Source of the DNA: Acidobacteriota bacterium
GTDB lineage: Bacteria > Acidobacteriota > Terriglobia > UBA7540
Assembly: GCA_003171295.1 (NCBI GenBank)
Contig: PMYF01000968.1
Span: forward strand, 123-6,411
Direction: 5' to 3'
Length of the DNA: 6,289 nucleotides
This document shows, piece after piece, positions 1-5,768 of this stretch. Each line of letters begins with the position of its first letter. Position 1 is the stretch's first letter. A model generated the notes under the pieces. The model was not told the DNA's origin. It ran no database searches and saw nothing but the letters and a program-made list of their open reading frames with translations. Both the position numbers and the translations under genes were made by a program.

Positions 1-7
1 GGGCCCT

Positions 8-65
8 GCGCTACGCGCCTCCCATGGCTTCCGCCATGGGCCATAATCTGCCGCCGCTACGCGGC
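8..65. repeat. Cluster of three adjacent stem-loops
   Basis: Three perfect small inverted repeats stand almost back to back. GCGC-TAC-GCGC occupies 8-18, CCCATGGC-TTCC-GCCATGGG occupies 21-40 (8-bp stem, 4-base loop), and GCCGC-TAC-GCGGC occupies 53-65. The first and third share the octamer CGCTACGC, which also occurs inverted (GCGTAGCG, 1750-1757) beside another intergenic palindrome. This looks like a REP-type extragenic palindromic element or a structured RNA, but no genome-wide copy number can be seen here. No T-tract follows, so it is not a standard terminator. Confidence 0.5.
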
Positions 66-130
66 TTGCATCCGCTCGCTATTCTCCCCATGGTGTGCTT
101 TGGCCAGTCGAATCAGAATGCGAGGGGTAG

Positions 131-164
131 CGCAGAGTTTTGCGCGCCAGCGCAATACTCTGCG
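131..164. repeat. Long imperfect palindrome (REP-like hairpin)
   Basis: CGCAGAGT (131-138) pairs with ACTCTGCG (157-164). After one T/T mismatch, TTGCGC (140-145) pairs with GCGCAA (150-155), leaving a GCCA loop. That is 14 base pairs in a 34-base element with no T-tract after it. The outer arms reappear in the hairpin at 1669-1687, and the right arm ACTCTGCG occurs alone at 280-287. The shared arms suggest a dispersed intergenic palindrome family. A role as transcription end or mRNA-stability structure is possible but not shown. Confidence 0.55.
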
Positions 165-487
165 GTTCGTCGTTCCGGTTCGCCCGACTCACCATGCGCG
201 CCGGACCATGCAAGGATACGTATTTAGTCTTTCAGCAATCGTTATCGACAGTGCAAGCCGCAGATTTTGAACTGCACAAACTCTGCGTTACCTGCTTTCG
301 GCAAGTCTGCGCCTCATGGCTTCATGGTCAAAATTAAAGTTGAGACAGGTACCAAGCTACTGAGGACAAAAGCGCCCTAAAGTCCGTTTGCACCCGGTAC
401 CGCGAGCGTTGGGACTACCCTCCCTGGGCAACCGGTCGAATGCAGTAAGCATCGAGGTTGACGGGGATCAGCCGGGGAAGGAGATTC

Positions 488-1005
488 ATGGGAAAAGGTA
501 TTATGGCCATGCGATCGATAGTTTCTTTGGGAATACTCTTTTTCTTTGCCGGCCAGCCCTTAGCGGGTGCTATCCGTGGGGAGAGAGCAATCTACGTTGG
601 AGGAACGCTAACGATGGTGCCCCAGGGAACGGTTGGCAGGTTCGACCTCACGAGTGACACTAATGCAAGCTTTCGATCAGGTAAAGGGCAACCCGTGTTC
701 GATATACCATTCAGCGGGGTCATTTCCCTGGAATACGGGCAAAGCGCGGGTCAATCACTTGCGGGTGCCGTCGCAGCAACATGCTGTGGAAGTGAGAAGT
801 CAGTTTCCGGCACTCTTGGCTTGGTGGCGGGCTCACACGGAGGCGCCTCCTAAGTATCGGGTTCACGGACAGGCAGAACAAGAAGCAGGGTGTCGTCCTT
901 GAGCTTACCCCTGGAACCGTCCGCACCACTTTGGTCGGTCTCGAAGTCAAAACTGGACACAAAGTTGTGTACCAATCTGAGGATGCTCGGAAGCACGTCG
1001 ACTAA
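488..1005 (+). pseudogene. Frameshifted gene for a small exported protein of unknown function
   Basis: The start at 488 is chosen because AAGGAG lies four bases before it (478-483); the ATGs at 503 and 509 are too far from that site. The first frame gives an export signal (about residues 1-28, MGKGIMAMRSIVSLGILFFF then AGQPLAGA). A compact domain follows with YVGGT, RFDLTSD and IPFSGVISLEYGQ, and the frame stops at 851-853. The rest of the domain continues without a break in the next frame: RRRLLSIGFTD, KKQGVVLELTPGTVRTTL, and YQSEDARKHVD with a stop at 1003-1005. The switch from one frame to the other falls between about 820 and 838 and equals one missing base. Joined, the product would be about 172 residues, like a family of short secreted acidobacterial proteins I recognise only as uncharacterised, perhaps PH/GRAM-like. 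No slippery heptamer is visible, so mutation or sequencing error is more likely than programmed slippage. Confidence 0.7.
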
Positions 1006-1120
1006 GCGCACTAAGACAAGTAACTTCAATGGCCAAGGGCACGATTCCTCTTGTTGCGCACGCCACCCTATCCATTGACAAAACAGACTCATTCCCCACC
1101 CGCACAAAAACAACGTCACT

Positions 1121-1128
1121 AGGAGGTG
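1121..1128 (+). promoter_or_regulatory. Strong ribosome binding site
   Basis: AGGAGGTG is a near-complete anti-16S match, with four bases between its end and the ATG at 1133. It is the strongest ribosome binding site in the window. It fixes the start of the beta-barrel gene and contrasts with the weak sites before both receptor genes. Confidence 0.8.
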
Positions 1129-1132
1129 CTGT

Positions 1133-1648
1133 ATGAATAAGATCATTGCGACAGTAGCTCTGTTACTCATGGTGCCGGCATGGGCGTCGGCACAGAATCC
1201 TGACCATCAGTATCGAGACCAGGGATACGTATTCATCGGGGAAGGCAGCGTTCATTCGAGCGACAATGGTCTTCACGGCAACGCTCAAGCAGGGGCCGGT
1301 GCGGAGGTTCTGCTGATTAGAGGGTTCGGCGTGGGTGGGGAACTTGGGGTTATGGGCACGCCCGGCCACGGGGGCGGGATAGTCTCGATTGACCCGTCCT
1401 ACCGTTTCCTTCGCAAATCGAAACTGGTTCCCTTTGTCGAGGGTGGATATTCGCGGGCCTTCGGTAGAAATGACACCATTCCACCCACTAACCTCTTCAA
1501 TTTCGGAGGCGGCATCAGCTACTGGGCGTTCAAGAGAGTGGGTCTGCGCTTGGAGGTTCGCGACCATGTCCATAGTGCGAACCACTCGTACTTCTGGGGA
1601 GACGAAAATCACTATTGGGGCGTCCGCATTGGCTTAACGTTCAGATGA
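1133..1648 (+). CDS. Small outer-membrane beta-barrel protein
   Basis: The 171-residue product starts with a clear signal peptide (residues 1-21, MNKIIATVALLLMVPAWASA then Q), so it is exported. The mature part is rich in Gly and aromatic residues in alternating short strands: YVFIGEGSV near the start, FGVGGELGVMG, a glycine-rich turn, PSYRFL, LVPFVEGGYSRAFG, FNFGGGISYWAF, VGLRLEVRDHVHS and a last strand HYWGVRIGLTFR. An aromatic residue next to the end is the usual signature for insertion by the Bam machinery. The pattern fits the OMP_b-brl/OmpA-barrel-like family of eight-stranded barrels, whose members are mostly of unknown function. No peptidoglycan-binding OmpA domain or enzyme motif is present. 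It lies 127 bases after the broken gene and is followed by a hairpin at 1669-1687. The cellular role cannot be assigned from sequence; the barrel call is firm, the family name less so. Confidence 0.82.
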   Translation: MNKIIATVALLLMVPAWASAQNPDHQYRDQGYVFIGEGSVHSSDNGLHGNAQAGAGAEVLLIRGFGVGGELGVMGTPGHGGGIVSIDPSYRFLRKSKLVPFVEGGYSRAFGRNDTIPPTNLFNFGGGISYWAFKRVGLRLEVRDHVHSANHSYFWGDENHYWGVRIGLTFR

Positions 1649-1668
1649 GGCTCCGGGTGGTAATTTCG

Positions 1669-1687
1669 CGCAGAGTGCAGCTCTGCG
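1669..1687. repeat. Hairpin after the beta-barrel gene
   Basis: CGCAGAG-TGCAG-CTCTGCG forms a perfect 7-bp stem with a five-base loop, 20 bases after the stop codon at 1646-1648. Its arms, including the flanking bases GCGCAGAGT and CTCTGCGG, are the same as the outer arms of the longer palindrome at 131-164. It may protect the 3' end of the barrel mRNA or assist termination, but no T-tract follows it. Confidence 0.5.
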
Positions 1688-1755
1688 GAAAAGCGGAGAA
1701 TCTATGTGACGACAGCGTAGGAACAGCGCACGGAGTAAGAAGGGAGCAAGCGTAG

Positions 1756-1780
1756 CGCGGACCTGCTTTGCAGGTCCGCG
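1756..1780. repeat. Perfect 11-bp palindrome with TTT loop
   Basis: CGCGGACCTGC (1756-1766) and GCAGGTCCGCG (1770-1780) are exact reverse complements around TTT. This is the most stable simple hairpin in the window. It lies 108 bases after the barrel stop codon. It is not followed by a run of T, so an intrinsic terminator in the classical sense is unlikely. The adjoining GCGTAGCG (1750-1757) is the inverse of the octamer in the 8-65 cluster, and AGGTCCGCG recurs at 1842-1850, which suggests a repeat family of intergenic DNA. Confidence 0.6.
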
Positions 1781-1990
1781 GCCCTTTGCGCTGCATGTCA
1801 AGCTTGCGGCGTCCGTTCCTTTATGACCGCTACACCCAACAGAGGTCCGCGCTCCGCGTCCTTTGAGCGGAACAGGCTCACTTGGGTACACTGACACCCG
1901 CCCCCACATTAGGGCTCTACCAAAATAACCTGGATCGGCCTGACGATGTGCCCGACCCTGTGCGAGGATCCCTCTTTCTGCCCGACTGGT

Positions 1991-2112
1991 GCTTGACGAA
2001 GTCCGGCCATCAGGAGCAAGCTTGTATGTCTTAGAATCCGGCCGCCGCATATTGGGTGCGGAACAACCGCAGCTTTGGCCTGCGCGAGTCAGGCCCGTAG
2101 GGTTCAAATCTT
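1991..2112 (+). promoter_or_regulatory. Receptor leader, copy 1 (conserved, predicted structured)
   Basis: This 122-base stretch is homologous to 5646-5768 before the second receptor copy. Shared blocks are GCTTGACGAAGTC (1991-2003), TTGGGTG and GGAACAA (2052-2066), CAGGCCC (2090-2096) and TAGGGnTnnAATCTnTTG (2098-2115). Two stems can form: CCGCA/TGCGG (2045-2049 with 2057-2061) and GGCCTG/CAGGCC (2077-2082 with 2090-2095). The second stem ends just before a weak Shine-Dalgarno-like AGGG (2099-2102), so it could affect ribosome access. A possible -10 box, TAGAAT, is at 2032-2037, but no -35 box fits it, so the transcription start is unresolved. Homology is seen directly; regulatory function is inferred. 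Confidence 0.5.
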
Positions 2113-5100
2113 TTGAGACTTCCCAAAAACAATTCCTGCTGGTTTGGCCTTAGCGTGATTCTGTGGGTGCTCTCCGTCTCAACTGCCGCGCAGGGCGCTC
2201 CCGCTTCGTGGCAAGGCACTTTGCGCGACGCCGGCGGAAACGTTATGGCCGGCGCGCAGGTGGAACTGCGCGAGACTGGGTCGGGGCGTACCTTCACAAC
2301 CACCACGAACGAGAACGGCGCTTTCCGTTTCGCCGAATTGCCTGCCGGGGATTATGCCGTGCGCACCCGCTGGCATGGCGCGGACACCACGGCGCGCGAA
2401 CTGCTGAGAATCCGGGAAGGCAAACGCTCCTCCGTGCAGGTTGCCGTGGCAGGCGGGTGGCTGGCCCTCCAGGCAACTTCGGCGGGCGAGCAATCGCAGG
2501 CGAGCGGCGGGGAACGGCTCTCCAGCCGGCAAGTTTCCGAGCTGCCTTTGAACAAGCGTGACTTCAGTCAATTGCTGCTGCTGGCGGCCGGCACCATGAC
2601 GGACACGAACGGCTCGGCGAATTTCACCCAGCAATTCGCGGTGAATGGGCAGCGCGGCTCCGCCGCCATGTTTGCCATGGATGGCGTCGACACGACTGAC
2701 CCGGAGTTGGGCGGAGCCACGTTCTCGAATTTCAACGTGGATGCGGTGCAGGAAATTGAGTCGCTCTCGGGGGTGATGCCGGCGGAGATCGGGCACGGCG
2801 CGGCGGCCTTCACGAACATCAGGACCAAGTCAGGGACAAGTCAGATGCATGGGTCGGTTTTTGAATTTGTGCGCAACGCCGCCTTCGATGCGCGCAATTA
2901 CTTCGACCGGCGGACCCTTGCCAACGCGGCCCGCATCCCGCCCTTCGTCCGTAACGAATTCGGCTTCGCCCTGGGCGGACCGGTCACGCTGCCGGGGATT
3001 TACCAGGGCCGAGACCGCACGTTTTTCTTCGGGCAGTATCAGGGGTTCCGCCAGGTGCTGGGGACCACACAGGTGCTCTCGGTGCCCACTCCGGCGGAGC
3101 GTTTGGGGCAGGACACGACGGCCTTTCCGGGCGACACACTCTATGTTCCCGTCAATGCGCAGGTGGCGCCCATCCTGGCGGCCTACCCCCTGCCGAATGA
3201 TCTTCAGGGGCCCTTCGGGCCGCGCACCTACGCCACCTCCTCCAAGGTGGCGACGGACACGAATCAATTCTCCGTGCGCCTGGACCACCGCATCTCTGAC
3301 CAAGCCCACTTCTTTGCGCGTTTCAACCTCAACAATGTGAACGGGCCACTGACCAACCCCAGCCAGCCGGCCATTGATCCGAGCTTCGCCATCCATTTTC
3401 TTGACCACCAGCGCAACGTCGCGCTGAACTACACTCGTGTGGTTTCGCCCCATTTCACTTCCGAGACCTCGCTTGGTTACATCCGTAGCACGCCGACCTT
3501 TATTTCTCCCAACCACACGCAGCCGGCGATGACCTTTATCGACGGCCTATATGAACCTTTCAACGCACCTGGCGGAACCGCCACCGGCACCACCGGAAAC
3601 TTGTTTCAGTTCCGGCAGAATTTCGCCTACGTGCACGGAACGCACACTGTGAAGTTCGGCGCCGAGATGCGCTTCAACCGCGACGCGAGCATTTTCGGAG
3701 TGAACCCCGATGGCACTTACGCGTTCGGCGGGGGGACCGCTTATGCCCCGGCTGATATTCTCTCGGCCAGCGGCCAGCACGACATCAATGTGGGTGCTCC
3801 CCTTCCGGACACGCTCTCGGGATTCCTTACGGGTACACCTTTCTCTTACAACACCACGGTGCCCGCGTTCTATACGGCGGTCGGGGATCACTTTGATGAG
3901 GTCAGCATGCAACGCTCCGCGTACAACTTCTACTTCCAGGATGCCTGGAAGATCTCGCCGCGCTTCACGCTGAACTACGGCCTGCGTTACGAAGCGGACA
4001 GCCGCATCAAGGAACCCTTGCGGCGTACCTCGACGATCCGGTTTGTGGACGCGCAGGGCAATCCCGCCCCGCCCTGGAAGGCGGGAGCGCAGGAAATTGT
4101 GCTGCTTAATCCGCAGCCTCCTTACGGACGGGACTTGAATGGCTGGGGGCCACGTGTTTCCACGGAGTGGCAAGCCGCTAGCAACACCGTGCTGCGGGCC
4201 GGCGGCGCGATCACGACCTTTCTCCCGAACCTCTTTTGGATGAACTTCCTCACGGGCGGCTTTCCCTTCATCGTCAATCCCTACCTCACGGCATTACCGG
4301 GTGCACCTGTGCCCTTCGAAGACGCTGTCACGGCCTTTCAATTGCCTACCCTTTACACGACCGCGGGCCAGGAGGCGGTTCCCGGTGGCAACACTCGAAT
4401 CGTTCCGCCCAACACCCTGCTCGATATGCCGCGCTTCCAGGCGGACCTCTCCGCCCTGACGCCCGGCCACCAGCCACAACCCCTTGCCATGGCGGGCATG
4501 GCCCCGGACATCCGCAACGGCTATATCGGCAGCTATACGGCGAGCCTCGAGCACACCCTGAAAGACGTAATCCTCAGCGCCTCCTATGTGGCCACCATGG
4601 GTGTGAAGCTTGAAAACATCGCCAGCCCGAACAGCTACAGTGGCGCCTCACCCCAGTTCGCACGCTACACGCAATTCAACTCCTTGGGCCAGATCACGGG
4701 CGGCTACGGCCCGGAGATGCTGGTGACCACCGGTTCCCACTCCACCTATCACGCCTTGCAGCTTTCAGCTTCCAAGAACACGCCGCGTCTGGGATTAGGC
4801 TTCCAATCCAGCTACACCTTCAGCAAGTCGATCGACGATACCAGCGCCGTCGTGGACGGCTATGGTGGGCCCTCCGGAACCATCATCCAGGCCGTCCCCC
4901 AAGACCCCTGGAATCCCGGAGCCGACAAGGGGCCCTCAACCTTTGACGTCACCCACGCCTTCACGACCAGCGTTATCCAGGTTCTGCCTTTCGACCGTGT
5001 GAAGTTCCTCCACCCCCTGGGAAGGAAGCTCACATCGGGCTGGCAGGCGCTGAACATCACCACGCTCACCAGCGGCTCACCGTTTTCGGTTTATTCCGGA

Positions 5101-5538
5101 ATTCAACAGACCGGAGTGGGTGCGGGAGGTGGGGATCGGCCTGATCAGGTTGCCACTCCGGATTTCTCCACCGCGCGGGCGATCCGGGAGGATTACTTCG
5201 GGCGGGGCGCCGACAATGCCTCCTTCTTTTCCATCCCGATCGGTGTCCCGGGTGGCACCGGACCCAACCAGGGGCGCTTCGGAACCTTGGGGCGCAACAC
5301 TTTCCGCGGCCCCGGCCTCCACAATCTTGACTTCGCATTGATCAAGGATACGACCCTGGGCAGCCGCGCAGGTTCGGAGCCCGTAACGCTGGAGTTCCGG
5401 GCGGAGTTCTTCAACACTTTCAACTTGGTTAACTTCGGCCTGCCCATAAACATCCTGCGGGGCTCGGGCTTCGGGGACATCAATCGCACCGCCGGGACTT
5501 CCCGCCAGATTCAGTTCTCGCTGAAATTGATCTACTAA
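2113..5538 (+). CDS. Oar-like TonB-dependent outer-membrane receptor, copy 1
   Basis: This is a complete 1141-residue receptor for energised uptake across the outer membrane. TTG at 2113 is chosen because an in-frame TAG lies 15 bases upstream, a full signal peptide begins there, and the paralog has the same TTG. Residues 1 to about 26 are the signal peptide. About 31-115 form a carboxypeptidase-regulatory-like beta-sandwich (TLRDAGG, GAFRFAELPAGDYAV). The plug follows, with PLNKRDF (145-151), VNGQRG (177-182), DGVDTTDP (190-197), TKSGT (238-242) and an FVRNAAFDARNYFD stretch soon after. The rest is barrel, with FYFQDAWK (606-613), NYGLRYE, RNTFRGPG from 1061, EFFNTFN (1098-1104) and a closing RQIQFSLKLIY ending in an aromatic. 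The length is normal for acidobacterial family members. These often carry PLNGRNF where this one has PLNKRDF. I do not see a clear TonB box. Cargo is unknown; related proteins are linked to glycan or protein ligands, and no SusD partner is next to it. Confidence 0.92.
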   Translation: MRLPKNNSCWFGLSVILWVLSVSTAAQGAPASWQGTLRDAGGNVMAGAQVELRETGSGRTFTTTTNENGAFRFAELPAGDYAVRTRWHGADTTARELLRIREGKRSSVQVAVAGGWLALQATSAGEQSQASGGERLSSRQVSELPLNKRDFSQLLLLAAGTMTDTNGSANFTQQFAVNGQRGSAAMFAMDGVDTTDPELGGATFSNFNVDAVQEIESLSGVMPAEIGHGAAAFTNIRTKSGTSQMHGSVFEFVRNAAFDARNYFDRRTLANAARIPPFVRNEFGFALGGPVTLPGIYQGRDRTFFFGQYQGFRQVLGTTQVLSVPTPAERLGQDTTAFPGDTLYVPVNAQVAPILAAYPLPNDLQGPFGPRTYATSSKVATDTNQFSVRLDHRISDQAHFFARFNLNNVNGPLTNPSQPAIDPSFAIHFLDHQRNVALNYTRVVSPHFTSETSLGYIRSTPTFISPNHTQPAMTFIDGLYEPFNAPGGTATGTTGNLFQFRQNFAYVHGTHTVKFGAEMRFNRDASIFGVNPDGTYAFGGGTAYAPADILSASGQHDINVGAPLPDTLSGFLTGTPFSYNTTVPAFYTAVGDHFDEVSMQRSAYNFYFQDAWKISPRFTLNYGLRYEADSRIKEPLRRTSTIRFVDAQGNPAPPWKAGAQEIVLLNPQPPYGRDLNGWGPRVSTEWQAASNTVLRAGGAITTFLPNLFWMNFLTGGFPFIVNPYLTALPGAPVPFEDAVTAFQLPTLYTTAGQEAVPGGNTRIVPPNTLLDMPRFQADLSALTPGHQPQPLAMAGMAPDIRNGYIGSYTASLEHTLKDVILSASYVATMGVKLENIASPNSYSGASPQFARYTQFNSLGQITGGYGPEMLVTTGSHSTYHALQLSASKNTPRLGLGFQSSYTFSKSIDDTSAVVDGYGGPSGTIIQAVPQDPWNPGADKGPSTFDVTHAFTTSVIQVLPFDRVKFLHPLGRKLTSGWQALNITTLTSGSPFSVYSGIQQTGVGAGGGDRPDQVATPDFSTARAIREDYFGRGADNASFFSIPIGVPGGTGPNQGRFGTLGRNTFRGPGLHNLDFALIKDTTLGSRAGSEPVTLEFRAEFFNTFNLVNFGLPINILRGSGFGDINRTAGTSRQIQFSLKLIY

Positions 5539-5558
5539 CCCGAATTTCTCACCACGCT

Positions 5559-5579
5559 GGGACCCTTTTTTTTGGGGGC
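5559..5579 (+). terminator. Possible weak terminator: T8 tract after the receptor
   Basis: A run of eight T (5566-5573) starts 28 bases after the receptor stop codon, between GGGACCC and GGGGGCC. The flanks could pair imperfectly (GG-CCC with GGG-CC and one mismatch), which would put the T run in the loop instead of after a stem. That is not the classical intrinsic terminator. It is the only termination-like signal between the two receptors. If it works, the second receptor needs its own promoter. Confidence 0.25.
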
Positions 5580-5645
5580 CGCAATGGGACCGCGCGCGTG
5601 GACACTGGCAACCGGCCTGCCATCGCCGTCCAGGTGACGATTCAC

Positions 5646-5768
5646 GCTTGACGAAGTCTGCCCCTCGGGAGCAATCTTGTACGGACTTGCTATCCCGCCC
5701 TGCAAGTTGGGTGTGGAACAAGCCCCCGGTTTGGTCTATACCTGCCAGGCCCTTAGGGATTTAATCTC
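5646..5768 (+). promoter_or_regulatory. Receptor leader, copy 2
   Basis: This is the homolog of 1991-2112, 123 bases against 122. It starts with the same 13-base word GCTTGACGAAGTC, then TTGGGTG (5707-5713), GGAACAA (5715-5721), CAGGCCC (5746-5752) and TAGGG (5754-5758). The first stem is kept as CC-GCA with one bulged T (5699-5704) pairing to TGTGG (5712-5716). The second is kept as GGTCT (5733-5737) pairing to AGGCC (5747-5751) through one G-U pair. In-frame TAG at 5754 sits 15 bases before the TTG, exactly as in copy 1. The upstream 107 bases (5539-5645) show no similarity to the DNA before copy 1. Confidence 0.5.

Larger units (their letters stand above)
1..487. other. Non-coding region with stem-loops, no supported gene
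   Basis: Nothing here reads as a credible protein. Short open frames exist on the + strand (for example from 24 and 140) but they have no ribosome binding site, are rich in Cys, Arg and Ser, and run straight through strong palindromes. Positions 8-65 and 131-164 hold stem-loops described separately. From about 165 to 470 the sequence is more AT-rich than the receptor genes and shows no tRNA, rRNA or clear promoter. A short frame ending at 378-380 reads MVKIKVETGTKLLRTKAP and could be the tail of a decayed gene, but this is too short to claim. Confidence 0.6.
1649..1990. other. Non-coding gap with palindromes
   Basis: This stretch between the barrel gene and the receptor leader holds the hairpins at 1669-1687 and 1756-1780. 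It also holds a GC-rich segment around 1840-1870 that repeats the word AGGTCCGCG from the larger palindrome. A 157-codon open frame on the minus strand covers the gap, but it has no recognisable domain, an Arg/Ser/Cys-rich composition, and crosses both palindromes and the receptor leader, so I do not accept it as a gene. I see no clear promoter. Confidence 0.55.

Noticed and set aside
324..380. Short frame reading MVKIKVETGTKLLRTKAP
   Set aside because: Only 18 codons, no ribosome binding site, and no intact upstream part; it may be a gene remnant but cannot be supported.
1..487. CRISPR array, tRNA or rRNA in the structured upstream region
   Set aside because: There are no regularly spaced direct repeats, no cloverleaf with a T-loop and acceptor stem, and no rRNA-like conserved blocks.
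820..853. Programmed -1 frameshift in the exported-protein gene
   Set aside because: The frame change has the right direction, but there is no X XXY YYZ heptamer and no clear downstream stimulatory hairpin.
1075..1103. TTGACA as a -35 box for the barrel gene
   Set aside because: The -35 word is perfect, but no acceptable -10 box lies 15-19 bases downstream.
1029..1136. 35-codon + strand frame whose TGA overlaps the ATG of the barrel gene
   Set aside because: The ATGA overlap is suggestive, but there is no ribosome binding site before 1029 and no recognisable domain; most likely chance.
850..1170. 106-codon minus-strand frame with a hydrophobic start
   Set aside because: Its hydrophobic part is the complement of the barrel signal-peptide and spacer region, and the rest is antisense to the broken exported-protein gene.
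1634..2107. 157-codon open frame on the minus strand
   Set aside because: No domain, no ribosome binding site evident, Arg/Ser/Cys-rich, and it runs across two palindromes and the conserved receptor leader.
2830..3516. 228-codon minus-strand open frame, with similar ones at 3547-4173 and 5077-5721
   Set aside because: They lie antisense to the receptor gene (the last also runs into the gap behind it), whose high-GC codons give long empty frames on the other strand; no protein family is recognisable in them.
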